The translations under genes and the position numbers were made by a program. A DNA stretch of 64,000 bases, taken from NCBI GenBank assembly GCA_035063765.1, contig JAPSFT010000004.1, positions 62,001 through 126,000 on the forward strand. The letters are read 5' to 3'. Numbering within the stretch: the first letter of the stretch is position 1; each line of letters opens with the position of its first letter. This document shows positions 48,504 to 56,330 of the stretch, piece after piece. The DNA is from Deltaproteobacteria bacterium. Its GTDB lineage: Bacteria > Myxococcota_A > UBA9160 > PR03. Below the pieces are notes generated by a model that was given only the letters and a program-made list of their open reading frames with translations, did no database searches and was not told the origin of the DNA.

Positions 48504-48908
48504 CTACGGCGTCCCGCCGGTGGCCCGCTTCTCGATCAGCTTCTGCTCGAGCTCCTGCTTCATCTCGGCCTGCGAAGCCTGCCAGGTCTGGAACTGCGCC
48601 GGCGTCAGCACGCCCTGGAGCTTCGTGTCCTTGTCCTGCTCGATCTGCCGGGCCGCGCGCGCCTTCTGGAGGGGACGCTCGCTGCCCTTCAGGACCGGAT
48701 CCATCTTCTGGGCGGTGTCGAGGTTGATCGCCTCCACCCGGGGAAGCTGCTCGGGGGTGAGCGCGAGCTTCTCCTTCATCAGCGCGGTCTGGATCTTCGC
48801 GCGCTCCGCGGGCGTCGAGCTCGCGACGGCGGGCGGAAGCCCGGCCTGGGCGAAGGCGCCGGGCGGGAGCGCCAGCGCGAGGAGGAGGGCGGGAAGGAGG
48901 CGGTTCAT
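48504..48908 (-). CDS. Small periplasmic LTXXQ-like protein
   Basis: 134 residues with signal peptide (about 1-20, AFA|QA). The helical remainder is rich in Lys, Gln and Glu. Two LTxxQ-type motifs, LTPEQL and LTPAQF, lie around residues 50 and 102, as in the Spy/CpxP group of periplasmic chaperone-like proteins. The match is by motif only. It is the first gene of an operon with the SdsA1-like sulfatase and may assist folding or envelope stress resistance (inference). Confidence 0.65.
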   Translation of the reverse strand: MNRLLPALLLALALPPGAFAQAGLPPAVASSTPAERAKIQTALMKEKLALTPEQLPRVEAINLDTAQKMDPVLKGSERPLQKARAARQIEQDKDTKLQGVLTPAQFQTWQASQAEMKQELEQKLIEKRATGGTP

Positions 48909-49005
48909 GGGGGTCCCTCGTGGAAGTCCGGAGGCCGACTCTCGCAGAACGGGCGGGGCCCCTCAAGCCTCGAGCGGTCGGCGCGATCGCCCCGCCGCCG
49001 CTGGC

Positions 49006-49035
49006 TTGCCGAAGCCCGGGCCCCCCGCCTATGTT
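49006..49035 (+). promoter_or_regulatory. Candidate promoter of tRNA-Gly
   Basis: TTGCCG (49006-49011) and TATGTT (49030-49035) match the sigma-70 -35 and -10 boxes at four of six positions each, with an 18-base spacer. Transcription would begin about 49042, three bases before the mature tRNA. Confidence 0.5.
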
Positions 49036-49044
49036 CGGGCCGGC

Positions 49045-49120
49045 GCGGGAATAGCTCAGTTGGTAGAGCATCAGCTTCCCAAGCTGAGGGTCGCGGGTTC
49101 GAATCCCGTTTCCCGCTCCA
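49045..49120 (+). tRNA. tRNA-Gly (anticodon CCC)
   Basis: 76 bases with full cloverleaf. Acceptor GCGGGAA (49045-49051) pairs with TTCCCGC, the D-arm is GCTCAGTTGGTAGAGC, the anticodon stem TCAGC/GCTGA carries loop TTCCCAA (anticodon CCC, reads GGG), the T-arm loop is GGGTTCGAATCCC, and the CCA end is encoded. The sequence just downstream carries gene remnants, as expected where an integrative element once used this tRNA. Confidence 0.97.
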
Positions 49121-49185
49121 CACTTAGCCGACTCGACCCCCCTCGAATACAGCCAAGATGCAGCCACGGGCGCCAGACGTGCTCG

Positions 49186-49659
49186 TTACGCGCGCTTGCT
49201 GCGACGCCTCTTCGGCGTCGGACGCACACCGGCCAGCCACTCCCGCACGAGCGCCGGCGGATAGCCGACCGCGCGCGCGATCGCCGGGATCCCGCGCCGC
49301 TCGGCTGCGAGCGCCCGGGCTCGCCTGCGGGCTCACGATGCCGCAACGCGGCACGCGGTAGAGCAGTAGGTGCCGAGCCCGCGCCGGCTCGCCGCGCTCA
49401 CCTGGAACGGGCGGGCGCAGCCGGGGCGGGCGCAGATCCGCACCGGGGCCCCGCCCGCGCAGGCGCGCGCGAATGCGTCCCAAGCGAAGCCAAGCAGGGA
49501 GTCGTAGGTCACGCTGCGCTCGAACCGCTTGGATCGCGGGTTCCAGAGGACCGCGAGGTGGGCGTGCGCCGCGACCTTCGCGTTGAGGACCGAGGCCAGT
49601 AGGAAGCGCCCCGTTTCGGGGAGATCGCCCGAGCGGATCACGGCCTGCGCCTCCGGCAA
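49186..49659 (-). pseudogene. Zinc-ribbon plus HTH-like protein interrupted by an in-frame TGA
   Basis: Reading leftward from a TTG at 49659, 108 codons lead to a TGA at 49333-49335. The end of this part, CARPGCARPFQVSAASRRG then YCSTACR, is the zinc-finger motif CxxxxCxxxF...CSxxCR seen in many small DNA-linked proteins. After the TGA the same frame stays open for 48 codons (ARRRARALAAERRGIPAI, ARAVGYPPALVREW), with a basic, helix-turn-helix-like character, until TAA at 49186. In relatives such a zinc motif normally runs straight into an Arg-rich helix. I read the TGA as a nonsense mutation, perhaps from TGG. The N-terminus may also be cut. Confidence 0.55.
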
Positions 49660-49663
49660 TCCC

Positions 49664-49840
49664 GGGGCGGTTCACAGCGCCGACGTGGACGTGGTGAGCG
49701 ACGCACGCCTGCTCCGCTTCAGCGAGGAGGACATCGAGCGGCTCGAGCGCCGCTACCCGCGCATCGCTGCGACGGTGCACGGCAACCTGAACCGTGTGCT
49801 CGCCAGGCGCGTGGTCCGTACCGCCGAGGCGCTTCGCTAG
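49664..49840 (+). pseudogene. C-terminal fragment of a cyclic-nucleotide-binding domain
   Basis: The 58 codons from about 49664 to the TAG at 49838-49840 encode VVSDARLLRFSEEDIERLER, YPRIAATVHGNLNRVLARRV and a short end. The LLRFSEEDIERLER...NLNRVLARR pattern is that of the final strand and helix of a cNMP-binding (Crp-like) domain, as found at the end of SulP/STAS or regulator proteins. No preceding nucleotide-binding part exists on this side: the sequence breaks off abruptly at about 49660, where the zinc-ribbon fragment starts on the other strand. A short independent gene from GTG 49685 is possible but less likely. Confidence 0.45.
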
Positions 49841-49966
49841 TTCGCTGGGGCCCTTGGAGTGACCGGCTCCGTTCGCCACTCTCGCGCGTCGGGCCGGCGT
49901 CGCCCCGGTCGCCTCCGCTGCAGCGCTCCCAAAGGGCGGCTCCGCGGGCTCCCGCGCGGCGGGCCG

Positions 49967-51355
49967 CTACGCCAGGCCCGCCGCCTGTTCGAGCTCGACG
50001 AGCGCGGGCTCGATCGCGTCCGCCATCTCGTCGAGGTCCGCGGCGACCTCGGGCGTGCTCACGAACCCGAAGTCCACGTGGTCGCGGTAGGAGAAGCAGG
50101 AGACGTTCAGGGCCACCCCCAGGACGGGCGGGCCGATCGGCACGAAGGACTCCACCCGGGCCCCGGCCATGTAGAGCGGGAAGGACGGACCGGGCACGTT
50201 GGAGACCACGAGGTTGATCGGCGCCAGGCTCTCCGAGAGGCCGGTCGCGGTGTAGGCGCGCGCCGCGAGCTGCAGGAGGCCCGGCGGCGTGGTCTCGGTG
50301 AGGCCCATGATCTGGTGGGCCGACAGGGCCCGGGCCATCTCCTTCGCGCTCGTGGTGCTCCCGTGGATCGCGGCGATCCGCTTGGCCGGGTCCTCGACGT
50401 CGGTGGCGAGCGACACCGTCATCGTGCGGATCCGGTTGCCCACCTCGCCGCGGGTGTCCTCCGTGCGGGTCGAGACCGGGATCTGCGCGATCAGCGGCCG
50501 GTCGGGCAGCTCGTTCCGCCGCGCCAGGTAGTCCCGGGCGGCGCCCGCGACGAGCGCGAGCACCACGTCGTTGAGCTTCACGCCGTAGGCTTCCTTCACG
50601 GCCTTGACGCGCGCCAGCTCCACGCGGGATCCGGTGACCCGCCGGTGCGGCGAGATGTGCGCGTTGAAGCGGGTTCTCGGGGCCTCGAAGTAGCGCGGCG
50701 GCTTGCTCGTGAGGCCCACCGCGGCGACCTGCTGGCGGACCGTCTGCTCGAGGACACGCGCGATCCGGAACGGGGTCTTGATCGCCACGTTCACCGCGAG
50801 CCCCACCACGCGCTGGAGGAGTCCCGGCATCTCGCCGCCGACGAGGGATCCCACCAGCTCGTCCGAGGGCGGCCGCGGCTCGGGGGTGGCGTCGAGCAGG
50901 ATCTCCCCGAGCCCCGCGCCGGAGACCCCGTCGATGATCGCGTGGTGCATCTTGGTGAGGGTCGCCACCCGGCCGCCCTCGACCCCCTCGATCACCCACA
51001 GCTCCCAGAGCGGCCGGGAGCGGTCGAGCTTGTAGGACATGAGCCGGCCGACCAGCTCGTCGAGCTCCTTGCGCCCGCCCGGCGCGGGCACACCGATGCG
51101 CCGGATGTGGAAATCGGGATCGAGCTCCTCGTCCTCGACGAACCAGGGCCGATCGAGCCCGATGGGGCCGCCCACCACGCGCCAGCGCAGCTGCGGCATC
51201 TGCCGCAACCGCTCGGTGATCAGCTGGCGCACCCGGTCGAAGCCGAAGGCCGGCGCCCCCTTCGGGTCGCAGACGGTGAGCGCCCCGACGTGCATGTGCC
51301 AGCCGGCGGTCTCCGCGTACCAGAACGCCGCGTCCACGCCCGAGAGCCGCTTCAT
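49967..51355 (-). CDS. WS/DGAT-family O-acyltransferase
   Basis: 462 residues. The active-site motif HHAIIDG at 137-143 and the second family block around [10 protein letters not shown] are intact. The C-terminal region has [16 protein letters not shown], the conserved ND-like end block of wax ester synthase/diacylglycerol acyltransferases. Such enzymes make wax esters or triacylglycerol from acyl-CoA, giving storage lipid. Several copies are common in actinobacteria and some proteobacteria, and only one is in the window. It is downstream of the VOC gene with a 58-base gap. Confidence 0.9.
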   Translation of the reverse strand: MKRLSGVDAAFWYAETAGWHMHVGALTVCDPKGAPAFGFDRVRQLITERLRQMPQLRWRVVGGPIGLDRPWFVEDEELDPDFHIRRIGVPAPGGRKELDELVGRLMSYKLDRSRPLWELWVIEGVEGGRVATLTKMHHAIIDGVSGAGLGEILLDATPEPRPPSDELVGSLVGGEMPGLLQRVVGLAVNVAIKTPFRIARVLEQTVRQQVAAVGLTSKPPRYFEAPRTRFNAHISPHRRVTGSRVELARVKAVKEAYGVKLNDVVLALVAGAARDYLARRNELPDRPLIAQIPVSTRTEDTRGEVGNRIRTMTVSLATDVEDPAKRIAAIHGSTTSAKEMARALSAHQIMGLTETTPPGLLQLAARAYTATGLSESLAPINLVVSNVPGPSFPLYMAGARVESFVPIGPPVLGVALNVSCFSYRDHVDFGFVSTPEVAADLDEMADAIEPALVELEQAAGLA

Positions 51356-51413
51356 GGCCGGACGCTAGCCGAAGCCGCGGGGCCCCGTTCCGACCCGTGG
51401 TCGAGCCGGTCTC

Positions 51414-51791
51414 TCAGCCGGTCCTCATGTCCATGAAGCAGAGCTTGTTGCCGTCGAGGTCGCGCACGTAGCCGCCGTAGAAGACGTTCGGGATCCGCTC
51501 GCCGGGAGCCCCTTCGTCGGTGGCGCCGAGCGCCAGCGCCTTCGCGTGGAGCCGGTCCACGGCCTCCCGGGAGCCGCCCGGGATCGCCACCATCCAGCCG
51601 TTGCCTGCCTGGTGCGGCTTCTCGTCGTAGGGGACGCAGACCGCCAGCATGGGGGTCTTGTTGGAGGTCCCGAAGAACTTGATGCGGTCCATGCCGAAGA
51701 GCTGCTTTGCGCCGATCTCGGCGAGCAGGGCTTCGTAGAAGCGGACGGCGCGATCCAGGTCGTTGGTGCCGATCGTGACGTAGGCGATCAT
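51414..51791 (-). CDS. VOC (glyoxalase/bleomycin-resistance) family protein
   Basis: 125 residues, a single vicinal-oxygen-chelate domain. The first half opens with YVTIGTNDLDRAVRFYEALL and the second ends in GGYVRDLDGNKLCFMDMR, with the final Glu/Asp position held by an Asp or replaced (FMDM). The substrate cannot be predicted; glyoxalase, dioxygenase and antibiotic-binding members share the fold. The ATG at 51791 follows GAAGGAGACCCCCGG. Confidence 0.85.
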   Translation of the reverse strand: MIAYVTIGTNDLDRAVRFYEALLAEIGAKQLFGMDRIKFFGTSNKTPMLAVCVPYDEKPHQAGNGWMVAIPGGSREAVDRLHAKALALGATDEGAPGERIPNVFYGGYVRDLDGNKLCFMDMRTG

Positions 51792-51905
51792 CCGGGGGTC
51801 TCCTTCGCGGGCGCGTGGCGGCCGAGGGTATCGTGCCTGGGGCCCGGCGCGCCCGTGGCGGATCCGCCGCTGGAGGCTCCGATCGGCTGCGGGCGTGGCG
51901 GGGTA

Positions 51906-51938
51906 GGGGGCTCTCGCCGCCTTCGTGGCGGCTCCCCC
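51906..51938. other. Extended hairpin in a divergent gap
   Basis: GGGGG-(CTCTC)-GCCGCC, loop TTCGT, GGCGGC-(T)-CCCCC folds into an eleven-pair stem with a five-to-one internal bulge. It lies in the 276-base gap between the divergent VOC and VWA genes. It may be a leader structure of the VWA message. Nothing else could be assigned in this gap. Confidence 0.25.
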
Positions 51939-52067
51939 GGGCGTGCGGGTCCTGCCGGCCACCGGAACGCCCGGGCGGGTGCGCACACCGGCCGAGCGAG
52001 ATCGGGACCGCCGCGGGGACGCGGCGTGACGGCTCCCGGGCCCTCTCGTATCGTGGCCGCGGTGCGG

Positions 52068-54116
52068 ATGCGGTGCGCTCTCGCGGTGGCGATCGCGGCA
52101 GGTCTGGCCACCGCGGCCCTCGCGCTCCCGCCGCGGGCCGAGCAGCCGTCGGTGGCGCGCGCGCGCTACGCGGGCGGCCAGGGGGTCGCGGGCGGAACGA
52201 TCTCCTTCCTCGACGCGGGGAGCGGGCCGGTCGCGGTCGGCGTCGGCCGCTCCTTCGACCGGCGCGCGCTCGCGGCGTCGCCCGAGATCACCTTCGAGCT
52301 CGGCCGGACGCGCGCGCGCGTCGCGGCCTCCTCGCGGCTCCTCGCCGGGCTCGAGCCCGCGCCCGCGGGCGGCCCGGACGACGACCTGATCGTCTTCGCG
52401 CTCGACGCGCCGCCCGCCCGGGTGCGCGTGCTGCGCCCCGGCGCGGCGCGCCCGCGCGCGAAGGTCCTCGTGCTCGGCATCCCGGGCCTCGTGCCGGGCG
52501 ACCAGGATGCGCTCGCGGGCCGCGTGCGCGAGGCGGACGAGGGGCAGCTCGAGGTCGAGCTCGAGGCCTACTACGACCTGCGCGGCTGGGCCGGCGCGCC
52601 GATCGTCCTGGCGGACGGCGGCGGGGTGCTGGGCTTCGTGCAGGCCGTGGCACCCGACGGCCGCACGCTGCGCGTTCTGGCGACTCCGGTCGGTGTCGTC
52701 GTCGATGCGCTTCGCTTCGCGTACGAAGGGGGCCGCGGCCGGCCCTTCGGGTCGTTCGCAGCAGGCGAGGCGCCCGCGCGCCCGGCGGCCGCCGGGCCGC
52801 TCGCGACGGCGCCCGCGGCCGCGCCTCCGGCGGGACCGCCGGGCCCCGTGATGCTCGCGATCGAGCATCCCCCGGACGGGACCGTCCTGGGCGGCGACGG
52901 GGCCCTCTTCGTGGCGGGCCGCGCGATCGCGCGGCGCAGCACCGGGCTCGCGACGGACGTCGTGTTCGCGATCGACGTGTCGAGCTCGGCCGGGGCGCCG
53001 AGCGGCGTCGACGTGAACGGCAACGGGATCGTCGGCGCCCCGCCCGACCTGCAGGGCGGAGGCCTCTTCGGGCGCGGCGCGGTGGACCCCGGCGACTCCG
53101 TCCTCGCCGCCGAGGTGGCCGCCGTGCGCCGCTTCGTCGCGCGGCTCGACCCGCGCCACACCCGCGTCGGTCTCGTGAGCTTCGCCGGCGCGCTGGGCCC
53201 GGCCGGCATGCTCGCCCGCGAGTCGGCGAGCTCGGAGCTCGGGCTCACCTCCTCCTACGAGGACCTGCAGCGCGCGCTCGACCGCGTGCTCGCGCGGGGC
53301 CCGCGTGGCGCGACGCACATGGCGGCGGGCGTCGATCGCGCGCGGATCGAGCTGCTCGGCCTGCGCGGCGCCTTCTCGCAGAAGGGCGCGCCGGGAACCG
53401 AGCGGATCGTCGTCTTCGTCACCGATGGCGTGCCGACCTTGCCCTTCCCGGGCGACGAGCCGCGCAACGTCCGCGCGGTGCTCGCGGCGGCCGCGCGCGC
53501 CCGCACGGCGGGGATCCGCGTGCTCACCTACGGGGTCGGCGAGCCGGCTCTCGACGGCCCGCTGGCGCTCGTCGATCTGGCCCGGATCACGGGCGGCACC
53601 TTCACGCCGGTGCGCGACCCCGCGCGCCTCTCCGATCTCCTCGCCGATGTCGATCTGGCGGAGCTCGCCGAGCTGGCGGTCCGCAACGCGACCCTCGGCG
53701 TGACGGTCCCGGCCGGCGATCTCGGGGCGGACGGGAGCTTCGGCGCCCGCGTGCCGCTGCGGGTCGGGCGCAACGAGATCGAGGTGACGGCGCGGGCGGC
53801 CGACGGCGGGCGCGCGCTGCGGCGGATCACGGTCCACTACGCGCCCGACGCGCCGGTCCCGGCGCTGCCGCCGGGGCTCCTGGCACGCCACAACCACGTG
53901 CTCGAGCTGCACCTCGCCGCCCTGCGCCGCGAGCGCGTCGCGAGCGAGCAGGAGCGGGTCGACGTCCTGCGCAAGGAGCTCCGCCTCGAGGTCGAGCGCG
54001 AGCGCGCGAGCGCGCTCGCCCGGGCCGAGCGGCAGCGCAAGCGCCTCGAGATCCGGATCGAGGAGCCGCCCGGGGCCGAGGAGCTCCGCTCCGAGCGCGA
54101 GCCTCCCGCTCCGTGA
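52068..54116 (+). CDS. Exported von Willebrand A domain protein
   Basis: 682 residues. The signal peptide (about 1-25) and a beta-rich N-terminal domain (about 28-230) with an Ala/Pro linker precede a VWA domain (about 295-555). Its metal site is AIDVSSSAG, with MIDAS Asp and two Ser, followed by an insertion GVDVNGNGIVG that looks like a calcium loop, and DGVPTLPFPGD. After it come a short beta domain and, from about residue 615, a charged coiled coil (LRKELRLEVERERASALARA) that ends the protein. It probably acts in the envelope in adhesion or complex assembly. The start lacks a strong ribosome binding site; GTGs at 52062 and 52053 are alternatives. Confidence 0.75.
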   Translation: MRCALAVAIAAGLATAALALPPRAEQPSVARARYAGGQGVAGGTISFLDAGSGPVAVGVGRSFDRRALAASPEITFELGRTRARVAASSRLLAGLEPAPAGGPDDDLIVFALDAPPARVRVLRPGAARPRAKVLVLGIPGLVPGDQDALAGRVREADEGQLEVELEAYYDLRGWAGAPIVLADGGGVLGFVQAVAPDGRTLRVLATPVGVVVDALRFAYEGGRGRPFGSFAAGEAPARPAAAGPLATAPAAAPPAGPPGPVMLAIEHPPDGTVLGGDGALFVAGRAIARRSTGLATDVVFAIDVSSSAGAPSGVDVNGNGIVGAPPDLQGGGLFGRGAVDPGDSVLAAEVAAVRRFVARLDPRHTRVGLVSFAGALGPAGMLARESASSELGLTSSYEDLQRALDRVLARGPRGATHMAAGVDRARIELLGLRGAFSQKGAPGTERIVVFVTDGVPTLPFPGDEPRNVRAVLAAAARARTAGIRVLTYGVGEPALDGPLALVDLARITGGTFTPVRDPARLSDLLADVDLAELAELAVRNATLGVTVPAGDLGADGSFGARVPLRVGRNEIEVTARAADGGRALRRITVHYAPDAPVPALPPGLLARHNHVLELHLAALRRERVASEQERVDVLRKELRLEVERERASALARAERQRKRLEIRIEEPPGAEELRSEREPPAP

Positions 54117-54131
54117 TACGCTGCGCGGCCA

Positions 54132-55805
54132 ATGCCCTTGCCGCGCAGCATCCTGCGCCCCGACGAGCCGCGGGACCTCGACCTCTCGCTCGTCGCAGGC
54201 GCCTGGCCGGAGGACTGCCGGGGCGAGCTCGTGATCAGCGCGCCGCATCCCGACACCTTCGGCGGCCCGCACGCGTTCTTCGGCGACGGCATGACCTGGC
54301 GCCTGTCGCTGCAGCCCGGGACCTTCGGCGCGCCGCCCGGCCGCTTCGCGCTGCGCCAGCGGCGCATCGACTCGCCCTCCGCGCGGCTGCGCCGCAAGCG
54401 CCCCGAGCTCTTCCGCGCGACGATGCTCGGCGTCCACTCGCCCTTCGGCTTCAGCAACGCCGCCAACACGGCGCCGCTGCCGTGGGGCGACCGGCTGCTG
54501 GCGACCTGGGACGTCGGCCGCCCGGTCGAGATCGACGCGGTCTCGCTGCGCTTCCTCGGCGAGGTGGGGCGGCGCGGGGAGTGGCAGGAGATGGAGTTCC
54601 TCCCGGCGCCGCTGCTCCCGATGATCACGACCACCGCGCACCCGCTCGTCGATCCCGACCGCGACGTCCTGTGGTCGGTGAACACCTGGCTCGGGCGGCT
54701 CTTCGTGGTGCGCTGGGACGGGGGCGGGCGGGTCCAGCGCTGGCCGATCGCGGGCGCCACGATCCCCCAGGCGGTGCACACGATCACCCAGACCCGTGAC
54801 TGGCTGGTGGTGGCGGACTGCGCCTTCCAGGTGGAGCCGCAGGTCCTCGCCGGCGGCGACCGCACGCTCCCCGCGAACGAGGGCGGCCCGGTGCACGTGA
54901 TCCGCAAGGACGAGCTCGAGGCCACACCCGAGGGCCAGGAGGTGCCGTGCCGGGTCTTCCCGCTGGCGCCGGAGACGAACCACTACTACGCGAGCTACGA
55001 CGACCGCGACGGGATCACGATCCTCTTCGAGCACACCGAGAACGCCGACATCGCGATGGCGCAGGGCCCCGGCGACGTGGACGCCCTCGGCCGGCCCTGC
55101 GATCCGGCCCTGCGCGGCCTCTACGGCATGCCGATGAGCCCGGATCGCACCTGCCTGGTCCACTTCGACCCCACGACCGGGACGCTCGAGCACCGGGCGG
55201 AGCTGCGCCGACCGGAGCTGCTCTGGAACCGCCAGCTCAACGCCATGGACTGGAGCCGGCCCGGCCTCGAGCGCCGCACCCGCCATCACATGGTGTACCA
55301 GGGCTTCCGGCCGGAGGGGATCACCCAGAAGATGCTCCACGTCTACCGGGACCGCGTCGACCGCTCGCTGTGGCCGGCCGGCGAGACGCCGGCGCTCCTC
55401 GTGAGCGTGGACCTGGCGGACCTGCGCGTGACCGCGCTCGCGGAGCTCGGCGAGGGCGACCTTCCGACGTCGCCGATCTTCGTGCCGCATGCGGACGGCG
55501 CGGGGGAGCCGGGGGGGCACGACGGCTGGCTGGTGCTCCCGGTGCTCAACGACGCGGGCTTCCGGATCGAGTGCTACGACGCGGCCGACGTGGCGCGGGG
55601 CCCCGTCGCGACGCTCGCGCACGGGCGCACGACCTTGCCCTTCCTCCTCCACGCCGCCTGGCTCCCGCACGCAGCGCCCGCGCCCGCGGCCGAGCGCCAC
55701 CGCTTCTCCGGCGAGCTCGAACGCATCGGCGAGCTGCCGGACGAGCTCGCCGCCGCGGCGCGCGAGGTCGCGCGCGAGCTCGACGACGGCGTGCCGATGG
55801 CGTGA
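54132..55805 (+). CDS. Carotenoid cleavage oxygenase family protein
   Basis: 557 residues. The seven-bladed propeller enzyme uses an Fe2+ held by four His, all visible: H170 in TTAHPLV, H216 in QAVHTITQ, H301 in LFEHTEN and a fourth near residue 518 in LLHAAWLP. It cleaves a carotenoid or stilbene-like double bond with O2. A family end block (APAAERHRFSGELERIGE) follows. It is 15 bases downstream of the VWA gene, in the same direction, with no evident functional link. Confidence 0.88.
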   Translation: MPLPRSILRPDEPRDLDLSLVAGAWPEDCRGELVISAPHPDTFGGPHAFFGDGMTWRLSLQPGTFGAPPGRFALRQRRIDSPSARLRRKRPELFRATMLGVHSPFGFSNAANTAPLPWGDRLLATWDVGRPVEIDAVSLRFLGEVGRRGEWQEMEFLPAPLLPMITTTAHPLVDPDRDVLWSVNTWLGRLFVVRWDGGGRVQRWPIAGATIPQAVHTITQTRDWLVVADCAFQVEPQVLAGGDRTLPANEGGPVHVIRKDELEATPEGQEVPCRVFPLAPETNHYYASYDDRDGITILFEHTENADIAMAQGPGDVDALGRPCDPALRGLYGMPMSPDRTCLVHFDPTTGTLEHRAELRRPELLWNRQLNAMDWSRPGLERRTRHHMVYQGFRPEGITQKMLHVYRDRVDRSLWPAGETPALLVSVDLADLRVTALAELGEGDLPTSPIFVPHADGAGEPGGHDGWLVLPVLNDAGFRIECYDAADVARGPVATLAHGRTTLPFLLHAAWLPHAAPAPAAERHRFSGELERIGELPDELAAAAREVARELDDGVPMA

Positions 55806-55815
55806 GCGCGGCCCG

Positions 55816-56304
55816 GTGACCGGCTTCGAGGGCCTCGCCCTGGCCCGCGCGATCCACGTGCTGGGCGTCGTGCTGTGGATCGGCGGGGTCGGCTTCGTGA
55901 CCCTCGTGCTGCTCCCGGGGGTGCGGCGCTTCGAGGAGCCCGCGCGGCGCGTCGCGGTCTTCGAGGCGCTCGAGCAGCGCTTCGCGCGGCAGGCGCGCGT
56001 GACCACGCTCCTCACCGGCGCGAGCGGCTTCGCGATGCTCTGGCTCCTGGACGGATGGGACCGCTACCTGGATCCCCGCTTCTGGTGGGTGCACGCGATG
56101 ACCCTCGTGTGGCTGGTCTTCACGCTGATGCTCTTCGTGCTCGAGCCGCTCGTCCTGCACGCGCGCTTCCACGAGCGCGCGGCCCGCGATCCCGACGCCA
56201 CCTTCGCCACGATCCTGAGGCTCCATCGCGTCCTGCTCGCCCTGAGCCTGCTGACGGTGGCGGGCGCCGTCGCGGGCAGCCACGGCTGGCAGTTCGGAGG
56301 CTGA
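55816..56304 (+). CDS. CopD-like integral membrane protein
   Basis: 162 residues with four hydrophobic helices (about 8-32, 55-75, 87-110, 135-155). The first one has HVLGVVLWIGGVGF and the third WWVHAMTLVWLVFTLM, conserved His/Trp positions of the CopD/DUF2269-type membrane domain, possibly binding heme or copper. It is not a full CopD. The GTG start at 55816 follows the carotenoid oxygenase stop by ten bases. Confidence 0.7.
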   Translation: MTGFEGLALARAIHVLGVVLWIGGVGFVTLVLLPGVRRFEEPARRVAVFEALEQRFARQARVTTLLTGASGFAMLWLLDGWDRYLDPRFWWVHAMTLVWLVFTLMLFVLEPLVLHARFHERAARDPDATFATILRLHRVLLALSLLTVAGAVAGSHGWQFGG

Positions 56305-56330
56305 TCCGCGCCGCCGGGAGCGCGCCGCGG

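Noticed and set aside
49333-49335. The TGA as a selenocysteine codon
   Set aside because: A 6-bp stem (GCGAGC/GCTCGC) does lie about ten bases downstream, but such stems are common here. The neighbouring residues are not a redox motif and the residue lies behind a zinc ribbon. A nonsense mutation is simpler.
49071-49346. A minus-strand open frame crossing the tRNA
   Set aside because: Its end reads ETGFEPATLSLGS, the well known false translation of a tRNA T-arm region.
49121-49860. Direct repeat of the tRNA-Gly 3' end as an attachment site
   Set aside because: Only a ten-base match (TCGCGGGTTC, about 49533-49542) was found, inside coding sequence, which is too short to be an att site.
51414-56015. 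A 1533-codon minus-strand open frame
   Set aside because: Only the last 125 codons are a real protein (the VOC protein from ATG 51791). The part upstream lies opposite the VWA and carotenoid oxygenase genes and is low-complexity.
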